Shown here piece after piece: positions 1-5,376 of a stretch of 5,376 bases of DNA; position 1 is the stretch's first letter; each line of letters starts with the position of its first letter. The stretch is from Thermodesulfobacteriota bacterium (GTDB lineage Bacteria > Desulfobacterota > DSM-4660 > Desulfatiglandales > HGW-15): NCBI GenBank assembly GCA_025454125.1, contig JALOPA010000201.1, positions 1 through 5,376 on the forward strand. The letters are read 5' to 3'. The translations under genes and the position numbers were made by a program. Below the pieces are notes generated by a model, which made no database searches, was not told where the DNA came from, and was given only the letters and a program-made list of their open reading frames with translations.

Positions 1-1
1 A

Positions 2-1138
2 GGGGGCCTTGTTCTGGCCACGGACCGGTTCAACCGCATTCTTGAAATCGACGAGCACAACCTCATCGCCCGGGCCGAGTGCGGAGTCATCACCGCCGCT
101 TTCCAGGACGCCGTGGAGAAGCTCGACCTCTTCTACCCTCCGGACCCCGCCAGTATTAAGATTTCCACCCTCGGCGGGAATGTGGCGGAGTGCGCAGGCG
201 GGCTTCGTGCCGTCAAGTATGGGGTCACGCGCGATTACGTGCTGGGACTCACGGCCGTTCTGCCCACGGGGGAGATCATCCGGACCGGCGTGGAGACCAT
301 GAAGGGCGTGGTGGGCTATGATCTCACCCGGCTCCTGATCGGATCTGAAGGCACGCTGGCCGTGGTGACGGAGGTCGTTGTGCGGCTCCTGCCCAAGCCT
401 GCCTACCGAAAAACCATGATGGCTTTTTTCGACACCGCCGCCGCCGCTGTGGAGACCGTCTCCGCCATCATCCGGAGCAAGATCGTACCCACGGCTCTGG
501 AGTTCATGGACAGGACCTGCATCGCTTGTGTGGAAAAGGACGTGGGCCTTGCGGCGCCGGAAGGCACGGGCGCTCTGCTGTTGATTGAAGTGGACGGAGA
601 CAGGACCCTCGCGACCAAGGAGGCGAAAAGGGTGAAGGGCATTTGCGCGCTCCAGGGAGCCCTTGAATTCCGCTCCGCCGCCCGGCACAAGGACGGGGAG
701 AAGCTCTGGGAGGTCAGGAGGAACGTGTCGGAGTCGGTTTACAAGCTGCGGCCGGACAAGCTCAGCGAGGACATTGTGGTTCCCAGGAGCCGCATGGCCG
801 AGTTCATCGTTTTCCTGGAAAATCTTGCCGGGGCCTACGATCTTCCCATTGCAGCGTATGGCCATGCCGGAGACGGGAACATCCACGTGAACATCCTGTT
901 CGACGGAAAGATCTCCGGGCAACGGGAAAAGGCTGAGGCTGCCGTCCGGGACCTGTTCCCCAAGGTCATTGCCATGAGAGGGACACTCTCCGGCGAGCAC
1001 GGCGTGGGGATCACCAAGGCCCCCTTCATTGAAATGGAAATCTCCAGGCCGGCTCTGGAGCTGATGGCGAGGCTGAAAAAAGCTTTTGATCCAAACGGAA
1101 TTTTGAATCCGGGAAAAATCTTCCCCTATAGAATCTGA
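2..1138 (+). CDS. glcD: FAD-linked oxidase, GlcD-like (glycolate oxidase / D-lactate dehydrogenase), N-terminus outside window
   Basis: This is the C-terminal 378 residues of a VAO/PCMH-family flavoprotein that oxidises 2-hydroxyacids such as glycolate or D-lactate. The frame is open from base 2, so the gene starts upstream; GlcD proteins are usually about 460-500 residues, so roughly 80-120 are missing. The end of the FAD_binding_4 domain is visible, with GGNVAECAGG at fragment residues 58-67 and GYDLTRLLIGSEGTL at about 106-119. The FAD-oxidase C-terminal domain follows, with LWEVRR (~235-240), KLSEDIVVPRSRM (~253-265), the histidine motif GHAGDGNIHVN (~287-297), SGEHGVG (~330-336) and the typical DPNGILNPGK tail (~363-372). 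The stop is TGA at 1136-1138. GlcD usually works with GlcE and/or the iron-sulfur protein GlcF, but no partner lies downstream, so any partner must be upstream. The substrate cannot be decided from sequence; D-lactate and glycolate are both plausible. The family assignment is firm and the exact symbol less so. Confidence 0.9.
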   Translation, partial: GGLVLATDRFNRILEIDEHNLIARAECGVITAAFQDAVEKLDLFYPPDPASIKISTLGGNVAECAGGLRAVKYGVTRDYVLGLTAVLPTGEIIRTGVETMKGVVGYDLTRLLIGSEGTLAVVTEVVVRLLPKPAYRKTMMAFFDTAAAAVETVSAIIRSKIVPTALEFMDRTCIACVEKDVGLAAPEGTGALLLIEVDGDRTLATKEAKRVKGICALQGALEFRSAARHKDGEKLWEVRRNVSESVYKLRPDKLSEDIVVPRSRMAEFIVFLENLAGAYDLPIAAYGHAGDGNIHVNILFDGKISGQREKAEAAVRDLFPKVIAMRGTLSGEHGVGITKAPFIEMEISRPALELMARLKKAFDPNGILNPGKIFPYRI

Positions 1139-2229
1139 TCCTTTGACGTGTAGTTCTTGGTGTTGTAGAACTTCTCCACGTCCACCAGGCTCAACCGCTC
1201 CAGCGCTTTTCTCAAGGGCACGGTTCTGATCTCACCCTGCTTCAGGCTGACCATGCGGCCGAAGTCTTCGTTGGCGATCATGTCCACCGCGGCAATGCCG
1301 AATTTCCGGCCCATCCTCCGGTCATAGGCGGTGGGGTCCCCACCTCTCTGGAGATGTCGGAGCGCCACGTAGCGCGCTTCAAGACCCGTCGTTTTTTCGA
1401 TCTCCTCTGCAATGAACCCCCCGATCCCTCCGAGGTAGTAGTTGCCGAAGCCGTCCTGCCCTCGCCGCTCGTGCACCTCTTCCATGCCCCTGGGCTTGGC
1501 GCCTTCCGAGACGAGGACGATGCTGTAGCGTTTTCCCTCTTTCTTCCTCGCCTTGAGAAGTTCGGCGACGCGCTCCAGCACAAAATCATGTTCGGGAATG
1601 AGGGTGACGGCCGCTCCACAAGCCTCTCCGCCCTCCAGGGCCAGCCACCCGGCTCGTCTGCCCATGGTTTCCACGATGAAGATCCTGCTGTGGGATCCTG
1701 CGGTGATGCGAATCCGGTCAATGTCCTGAGTGATCGAGTTCACGGCCGAATCAAACCCGAGGGTGTAGTCGGTTTCAGAGAGATCCTTGTCGATGGTCTT
1801 GGGGATCCCCACGACCCGGATGCCCTCCCGGAAGAGCTTGTAGGCCACCCCAAGGCTGTCGAATCCTCCGATCACCACCAGCGCATCGAGCCCCAGCTTC
1901 TTGATGTTTTCGATCATCAGCTCGGACTGGTCCTTCTTCGGGTCAAAGGGGTTGACGAGGCTGGTTCCCAGACGCGTGCCTCCGGACCGGTCCCAGGTGC
2001 GCACCAGCTCCGTGTCGAGCGGCACAATAAACCGCTTCATGGTTTCCTTTTTGTCAGGCTTGACTTCAAGGAGACCCCTCCAGCCGTCGATGATGCCCAC
2101 CACTTCGAACATGGCGCCCCTAATCGGCACCAGATCCTTGTCCAGGGCCGAATTGACGACCCACTGAATGGCCGGGTTGATTCCCGCACAGTCTCTGCCT
2201 GCGGACAGCACCCCAATCCTCGTTTTCAT
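1126..2229 (-). CDS. pfkA: 6-phosphofructokinase family protein with atypical phosphoryl-donor site
   Basis: This 367-residue protein of the PfkA/Pfp family would be a cytoplasmic enzyme phosphorylating fructose 6-phosphate at C1, using ATP or pyrophosphate. Conserved elements in order are GVLSAGRDCAGIN (6-18), GGTRLGTS (83-90), VVIGGFDSLG (118-127), PKTIDKD (143-149, with the catalytic aspartate at 147), SHSRIFIVETMGRRAG (179-194), SEGAK (241-245) and HLQRGGDP (292-299). Fructose-6-phosphate and catalytic residues match the E. coli enzyme: T145, D147, R182, M189-G-R, E242, H292 and R295. K144 and D124 occupy the positions that separate pyrophosphate enzymes (D, K) from ATP enzymes (G, G). 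Two glycine-loop positions are odd: GGD reads GRD (R12), and the Mg-binding aspartate of GGDxS is F123. The ATG at 2227-2229 has a GGAGG six bases upstream and its own promoter. The 3' end overlaps the convergent glcD-like gene by 13 bases. Family membership is sure; donor and activity are uncertain. Confidence 0.92.
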   Translation of the reverse strand: MKTRIGVLSAGRDCAGINPAIQWVVNSALDKDLVPIRGAMFEVVGIIDGWRGLLEVKPDKKETMKRFIVPLDTELVRTWDRSGGTRLGTSLVNPFDPKKDQSELMIENIKKLGLDALVVIGGFDSLGVAYKLFREGIRVVGIPKTIDKDLSETDYTLGFDSAVNSITQDIDRIRITAGSHSRIFIVETMGRRAGWLALEGGEACGAAVTLIPEHDFVLERVAELLKARKKEGKRYSIVLVSEGAKPRGMEEVHERRGQDGFGNYYLGGIGGFIAEEIEKTTGLEARYVALRHLQRGGDPTAYDRRMGRKFGIAAVDMIANEDFGRMVSLKQGEIRTVPLRKALERLSLVDVEKFYNTKNYTSKDQIL

Positions 2230-2235
2230 CGCCCG

Positions 2236-2242
2236 CCTCCAA
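2236..2242 (-). promoter_or_regulatory. Shine-Dalgarno of the phosphofructokinase gene
   Basis: On the minus strand the sequence reads TTGGAGG, then six bases (CGGGCG), then ATG. The GGAGG core at near-optimal spacing supports the start at 2229. Confidence 0.8.
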
Positions 2243-2250
2243 GGAAGTTG

Positions 2251-2271
2251 AAAAAAGCCTGCTTCTTCAGG
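2251..2271 (-). other. Small hairpin plus T6 tract in the phosphofructokinase leader
   Basis: On the minus strand CCTG (2268-2271) and CAGG (2258-2261) can pair around a six-base AAGAAG loop. They are followed by one C and then six T (2251-2256). The arrangement resembles a miniature intrinsic terminator, but a 4-bp stem is too short to be convincing. It would sit almost at the 5' end of the mRNA from the predicted promoter. It could be a weak attenuator, a 5' stabilising hairpin, or chance. Confidence 0.25.
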
Positions 2272-2279
2272 AAGGAATC

Positions 2280-2308
2280 ACTATAGAGGAAGAACTCTGT
2301 TGTGTCAA
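2280..2308 (-). promoter_or_regulatory. Sigma-70-type promoter for the phosphofructokinase gene
   Basis: On the minus strand a perfect -35 box TTGACA (2303-2308) is followed by exactly 17 bp and a -10 box TATAGT (2280-2285), five of six matches to TATAAT. The predicted transcription start is near 2273, giving a leader of about 44 nt before the phosphofructokinase ATG. Its position between the lptD stop and the phosphofructokinase start means the latter can be transcribed independently of lptD. No start-site data are available, so this rests on consensus match, spacing and location. Confidence 0.75.
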
Positions 2309-2334
2309 GACGCGCTTTCCTTGCGGTTCCTGCT

Positions 2335-2370
2335 TCTTCGCGTGAGGCCAGGGGCTCCGCGTGGCGAAGA
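2335..2370 (-). other. Inverted repeat just after the lptD stop codon
   Basis: TCTTCGC (2335-2341 on the + strand) and GCGAAGA (2364-2370) form a perfect 7-bp inverted repeat with a 22-base GC-rich loop, seven bases past the lptD stop. No T-run follows on the minus strand, so it is not a canonical intrinsic terminator. It may fold at the lptD mRNA 3' end, or be chance. Confidence 0.25.
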
Positions 2371-2376
2371 GAGACG

Positions 2377-4602
2377 CTATTTCGATCCGATCTGCCCCAG
2401 CCCGAGAAGCCGAAAGTGGACCATGATACTCCCTACCCCGTCCAGGTTGTCCGTGATCACCCTCACCCCCCAGCACTGAGACTGATAGTCGATATAGAGG
2501 CTCTTCGACAGGCTGTTATCCCTGTTGAGGTCTCTTCGGATTCCTCCCCCTATGCCGAAACCGTAGTCCAGATTGACAAACGCGCTCGCGTTAAACCCTT
2601 TGTCTCCCTCTTTCACATACTGGTAATCCACGCCAATGTAATCCGTGCGTCCGGCGGACCTGGGGATGCTTAGGGAAAGCGCCACATCCGCAAAGGGAAC
2701 GGTCTGCTCGTACCAGTCCCAGCGAACCTCTGTGTCGAGGTAAAGATTCGAGAAGGGCCGTAGGGTCAGAATTCCCGCCAGGGGTTCGAAAGGCCTCTCC
2801 TCCCCGGAAAGACCTTGGTCCCACCATGTCCCGTCCAACCGGTACCCTTGAAACAGAGTGAACCTCGTCCACTGCTCATACAGGGCCCCTTCCTTTTCCG
2901 TGTCCCTCCTGGCGTCCAGGAAGTTGTCGAGAGCCAGAGCGACCCGGTTCATGCTCCCGTCCGCATTCATGGGCTCGAACCACGGCTGGACCATGTTCAG
3001 GTCCTTGTAGGCCCTGTAGTTGTAGAGAAGCGAAGGAACGATCTTGTGCTTGAGCTTGGTTGCAGAGGTCCAGTCGGTGTCGTAGATTCTTTCCAGTACG
3101 GTTGAAAATCGGGCTTGGCCGTCGTAGGCATTGCGGTACTGGTCCGCCTTTCCCCTCTCCGATCGATCCACCCACAGCGCGTTTCCGGTGTAGCTGACCG
3201 AGGGTTCAAACTGAAGGTATCGGTTCAGCCACATCGGGTAGGTCAGGAGGGGCGTGAAGGAGGCCCTCTGGCCTCGGGGGCCTGTGTCGCGCCAGATGGT
3301 GTCGAAGTCCGTGTTGAACGCCGTAAAAAAGGGAGCCATGGGCAGGGTTCCGGGAAGGAGGTTGAAGTCCAGGCTCCCGAGAGGCTGAGGCGTCGGGTCG
3401 TCGGCAGGTTTGTCCGGCCTCTCGTAATAGGAAGACGCAGCCTGAAGGCTGTATCCCGGCTGATCGCGGTCCAGCCGGAGCGCCGACCTCCTCGTGGGGG
3501 ACCAGAGGTCGTCCAGAGGCCTGCCGAAATCCCTGACCAGATTCGGCCTGGCCCTGTAGCCGAACAGGCTCCCGTAAAACTCCTTGAAGTAGTCCCGGTC
3601 GCTCACGTAGTCGGTGTCCAGCTTGGCCGTGACCCCCAGAGGAAGCTGCTGGTTGGTCCTGCTTCTCAGCCAGTAGCGCGTTTCATTGGTCCTGGGAAAA
3701 GGGCTGAGATCCAGCTGCTCTTGGTCGGTCATGTCCTTTTCGCCTTTCCTGTCGTCGAGCACGTCGAAGAGAAACACCCCCTTTGAATCGCCCTCCGCGA
3801 CGTAACGGTACTCCAGCCCCTGCATCAGCCCCCGCTCGTACAGGAATTGCTCGTAGAATGTCGCATCCATTTGATCCGAGATGGCCCAGAAGATAGGAAT
3901 CTCCACGGTCATGCCGTTCAGGCTCGAATAACCGAGCGCCGGGGGAAGGACTCCGGATTGGCGTTTGGTCATGGCCGGGAAAAGAGCGTAAGGAAGAAAA
4001 AACGCAGGGAGATCCCGGATTCGAAAAACGGCGTTCTTCACGCTTCCATACCCTTCCACGGTGATTTCCACTTCCGATCCGGTGATGCTCCAGTCCGGCT
4101 TGTCTCCGTCGCAGGTCGTCACGTGGCAGCCTTTGACCACATAGGTGTTCGGCCCGGTCTTTTCCATGTCATCGCCGCTGATGTAGTAGTGGTTCTCCCG
4201 TAGAAAGATGCGCCCCTTGGTGATTTTGCCCGTTTGGCTGTGCAGGTCGAACAGGGCTTTTTCGGCTCTCAAAACGTCTCCGTTGGTTTCGAGGACAACA
4301 TCGCCCACAGCCTCGACCATTCCTGTTTTCTCATTGTAACGGGCCTCGTTGGCCTTGAGCACCTGGCCGCCTCTCGTGATCACCACGTTGCCCTCGGCCC
4401 TGTAGAGCCCATCCTCCCGGTCGTAGCTCATTCTGTCCGCCGTGATCTGCCATCGGGCATTCCGATCCCCCACGAACCGGTCTGCAAAAGAGGAATCCGC
4501 AGCCCATGCGCTTCCGGCCAGCAAGGCTGAAAGCCAGACCAGCAGAACGCCGAGAAGCCTTTTGGTCCTGAGTTTCGTCACGCCCTTCTCAAATCCTTCC
4601 AT
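2377..4602 (-). CDS. lptD: LPS-assembly protein LptD (OstA/Imp), outer-membrane beta-barrel
   Basis: LptD, with the lipoprotein LptE, inserts lipopolysaccharide into the outer leaflet of the outer membrane. From the ATG at 4602 the protein is 741 residues, normal for the family. An N-terminal signal peptide has positive TKLRTKR, a hydrophobic core and cleavage after AWA at about residue 34. The LptA/OstA-like periplasmic domain follows (about 53-180, with ITADRMSYDRE and YRAEGNVVITRGG). The family-typical segment FFLPYALFPAMTKRQSGVLPP lies around 201-221, then a long barrel rich in aromatic residues and alternating strands. The C-terminus carries YQSQCWGVRV and ends GLGQIGSK. Mature cysteines are C159, C164 and C710; C164 (TTCDG...W) aligns with the E. 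coli N-terminal disulfide cysteine and C710 with its C-terminal CC pair. The frame stays open to a TTG at 4773, but that extension translates a repeat and lacks a usable leader. A GTG at 4581 giving a 27-residue signal peptide is a real alternative start. folC lies 219 bp upstream on the same strand. Confidence 0.93.
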   Translation of the reverse strand: MEGFEKGVTKLRTKRLLGVLLVWLSALLAGSAWAADSSFADRFVGDRNARWQITADRMSYDREDGLYRAEGNVVITRGGQVLKANEARYNEKTGMVEAVGDVVLETNGDVLRAEKALFDLHSQTGKITKGRIFLRENHYYISGDDMEKTGPNTYVVKGCHVTTCDGDKPDWSITGSEVEITVEGYGSVKNAVFRIRDLPAFFLPYALFPAMTKRQSGVLPPALGYSSLNGMTVEIPIFWAISDQMDATFYEQFLYERGLMQGLEYRYVAEGDSKGVFLFDVLDDRKGEKDMTDQEQLDLSPFPRTNETRYWLRSRTNQQLPLGVTAKLDTDYVSDRDYFKEFYGSLFGYRARPNLVRDFGRPLDDLWSPTRRSALRLDRDQPGYSLQAASSYYERPDKPADDPTPQPLGSLDFNLLPGTLPMAPFFTAFNTDFDTIWRDTGPRGQRASFTPLLTYPMWLNRYLQFEPSVSYTGNALWVDRSERGKADQYRNAYDGQARFSTVLERIYDTDWTSATKLKHKIVPSLLYNYRAYKDLNMVQPWFEPMNADGSMNRVALALDNFLDARRDTEKEGALYEQWTRFTLFQGYRLDGTWWDQGLSGEERPFEPLAGILTLRPFSNLYLDTEVRWDWYEQTVPFADVALSLSIPRSAGRTDYIGVDYQYVKEGDKGFNASAFVNLDYGFGIGGGIRRDLNRDNSLSKSLYIDYQSQCWGVRVITDNLDGVGSIMVHFRLLGLGQIGSK

Positions 4603-4709
4603 CCCCTCCTTTGGGAAAGAAGGGCGGCGAAAGCGGATCGCACCCGATCGCGAGAGGTTTATCTCCTCCCGGTTTTGTAAAGGGGGCCGGAGGAGGATTT
4701 TTGTGAGAA
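4586..4709. repeat. Imperfect palindromic element, probably a dispersed or MITE-like repeat
   Basis: The arms at 4586-4618 and 4673-4709 are imperfect inverted copies. Read outward, each has a C/T-poor AAAGG run followed by G-rich sequence, then GGATTT, then GAGAA (left arm on the minus strand, right arm on the plus strand). The outermost TTCTC and GAGAA match exactly. A small central inverted repeat, GATCG (4636-4640) and CGATC (4645-4649), lies close to the axis of the arms. The element fills much of the folC-lptD gap and runs into the first codons of lptD. Its translation is open but unlike any LptD N-terminus. No second copy exists in this window, so its dispersed nature is inferred from its form. 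Confidence 0.55.
4605..4612 (-). promoter_or_regulatory. lptD: Strong but closely spaced Shine-Dalgarno before lptD ATG 4602
   Basis: On the minus strand AAAGGAGG is followed by GG and then ATG. The motif is a near-perfect anti-16S match, but only two bases separate it from the ATG, shorter than the usual 5-9. It lies within the left arm of the palindromic repeat. It favours 4602 over the TTG at 4773, but does not exclude the GTG at 4581. Confidence 0.45.
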
Positions 4710-4795
4710 CACCTAATGGGCTCATGATCTCCCTGCTGTGATCGAGGTTCAAGCAGCGATGCTCAGGGTGCAAGTTCAGTGCTGTCGAATGTGAG

Positions 4796-4816
4796 GCCGC
4801 TGCGCCTGCACCCGGC
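4796..4816 (-). other. GC-rich hairpin just downstream of folC
   Basis: On the minus strand GCCG and CGGC flank an inner TGC/GCA pair with a four-base loop, about 7 paired bases in total, starting about six bases after the folC stop. No T-run follows, so read-through to lptD is possible. It may be an mRNA 3'-end structure or a chance GC-rich fold. Confidence 0.25.
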
Positions 4817-4821
4817 TTCCC

Positions 4822-5376
4822 TCACCGAATGCGGTCCGGTTTATGGGCCTCCGGATCCAGGAGGGCCATGGTTTCCCCTACGGTGAACAGGGAACCGGTG
4901 ACGAGAATCAGATCGTCGCGATGGGCCATCTGTTTTGCTCTCCCAAGGGCCTTGGCAAGAGTCGGTTGAATCTCTCCTGGCGTTCCCAAAGGCGAAGCGG
5001 CCTGCATCAGCGTCTCAGGCCCGGCCGCCCGGTAATACTCGGGTCTGGTAAAGAGGACGTAGTCCGCCATGGGAACGATCCCCCGGAGAACGCCTCGCAC
5101 GTCTTTGTCCGCCATCACGCCGAGCACCAGGATCAACCGCTTGTACTGAAAGCTTCCTCGGACCGCTTCCGTGAGCGCGCGGATCGCTCCAGGGTTGTGC
5201 GCGCCATCCAGGACCAGAAGCGGGTCCCTGGAAACCACCTGAAGCCTCCCCGGCCAAAAGGCCCTTTTCAGGCCTTGCCGGATATCTTCTTCGGACACCT
5301 TGAGCCCTCTGCGCTCGAGCAACTCGATCACGCTCAAGGCCAGGGCCGCGTTCCGGTGTTGGTACCTCCCGGCCAG
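4822..5376 (-). CDS. folC: Folylpolyglutamate synthase / dihydrofolate synthase, C-terminal part
   Basis: FolC is a cytoplasmic Mur-ligase-family enzyme that adds glutamate to dihydropteroate and/or to reduced folates in an ATP-dependent reaction. The visible 184 residues are the C-terminal part; the frame stays open to the window edge, and full-length FolC is about 430 residues, so roughly 245 are missing. The fragment opens with LAGRYQHRNAALAL, the family's G-x-x-Q-x-x-N-A motif at the end of the central ATPase domain. The Mur-ligase C-terminal domain follows: WPGRLQV (41-47), LVLDGAHNPGAI (54-65), VLGVMADKDV (84-93), TRPEYYRA (110-117) and DDLILVTGSLFTVGE (154-168). The TTG at 5337 is internal and not the start. 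The stop is TGA at 4822-4824. lptD follows on the same strand after 219 bp, so co-transcription is possible. Whether the enzyme has both activities cannot be told from this half. Confidence 0.93.
   Translation of the reverse strand: MAGRYQHRNAALALSVIELLERRGLKVSEEDIRQGLKRAFWPGRLQVVSRDPLLVLDGAHNPGAIRALTEAVRGSFQYKRLILVLGVMADKDVRGVLRGIVPMADYVLFTRPEYYRAAGPETLMQAASPLGTPGEIQPTLAKALGRAKQMAHRDDLILVTGSLFTVGETMALLDPEAHKPDRIR

Noticed and set aside
113..115. GTG at 113 as the start of the glcD-like gene
   Set aside because: The reading frame upstream to base 2 continues with good FAD-domain sequence (for example LVLATDRFNRILEID), so the gene enters from outside the window.
1354..2286. 310-residue open frame on the + strand
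   Set aside because: It lies antisense to the phosphofructokinase gene, whose motifs are unmistakable. The translation is rich in His, Pro and Arg with no recognisable domain, typical of a GC-rich shadow frame.
2335..2370. Intrinsic terminator after lptD
   Set aside because: A 7-bp inverted repeat is present but has a 22-base loop and no following T-run, so I kept it only as an inverted repeat.
3115..3786. 223-residue open frame on the + strand
   Set aside because: It is antisense to the lptD barrel region, with low-complexity Val/Arg/Pro composition and no domain. It is a shadow of lptD codon bias.
4603..4773. N-terminal extension of lptD to the TTG at 4773 (or ATG at 4725)
   Set aside because: The TTG has no Shine-Dalgarno, and the ATG at 4725 has only AGGGAG three bases away. 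Either would place 74-90 residues before signal peptidase cleavage, and the extra residues translate the palindromic repeat. A genuine start there cannot be completely excluded.
1..5376. Novel multi-gene system, CRISPR array, tRNA or mobile-element gene
   Set aside because: All long frames are accounted for by four recognisable housekeeping genes. I saw no regularly spaced repeats, no tRNA-like cloverleaf and no transposase or integrase motif.

Overview
The window holds four protein genes and no RNA genes, CRISPR arrays or transposase genes. It looks like the chromosomal core of a GC-rich Gram-negative bacterium. An outer membrane is implied by LptD, the lipopolysaccharide assembly porin. The combination of a GlcD-type lactate/glycolate oxidoreductase, a phosphofructokinase with pyrophosphate-type signature residues, and a degenerate palindromic repeat with 'CCTCCTTTGGGAAAG'-like arms is reminiscent of deltaproteobacteria in the broad sense (Desulfobacterota, for example Syntrophobacter relatives). 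That placement is inference, not a direct reading.

Layout, left to right. Bases 2-1138 (+) encode the C-terminal ~378 residues of a GlcD-like FAD-linked oxidase; its N-terminus lies outside the window. It meets, tail to tail with a 13-base overlap, a 6-phosphofructokinase family gene on the minus strand (1126-2229). That gene has its own well-formed sigma-70-type promoter (TTGACA, 17 bp, TATAGT) and Shine-Dalgarno in the 147-bp gap at 2230-2376. Upstream on the minus strand is lptD (stop at 2377, start probably 4602 or 4581). A 219-bp gap (4603-4821) then separates lptD from the C-terminal half of folC (4822-5376, minus, N-terminus outside the window). This gap, together with the first codons of lptD, carries a ~124-bp imperfect palindrome (4586-4709) that looks like a dispersed repeat or MITE-like element.

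Functionally these are housekeeping genes: folate polyglutamylation (folC), outer-membrane LPS insertion (lptD), glycolysis or gluconeogenesis at fructose-6-phosphate (pfk), and 2-hydroxyacid oxidation (glcD-like). folC and lptD share a strand and may be co-transcribed. pfk also shares that strand but has an independent promoter. The only non-coding stretches are the two gaps named above, both under 300 bp and both described below.

I found no convincing new multi-gene system. The points most worth a second look are the altered nucleotide/pyrophosphate-site motifs of the phosphofructokinase (GRDCAG and GGFDS in place of GGDxPG and GGD[G/D]S) and the palindromic repeat that supplies the apparent ribosome-binding site and start codon of lptD.
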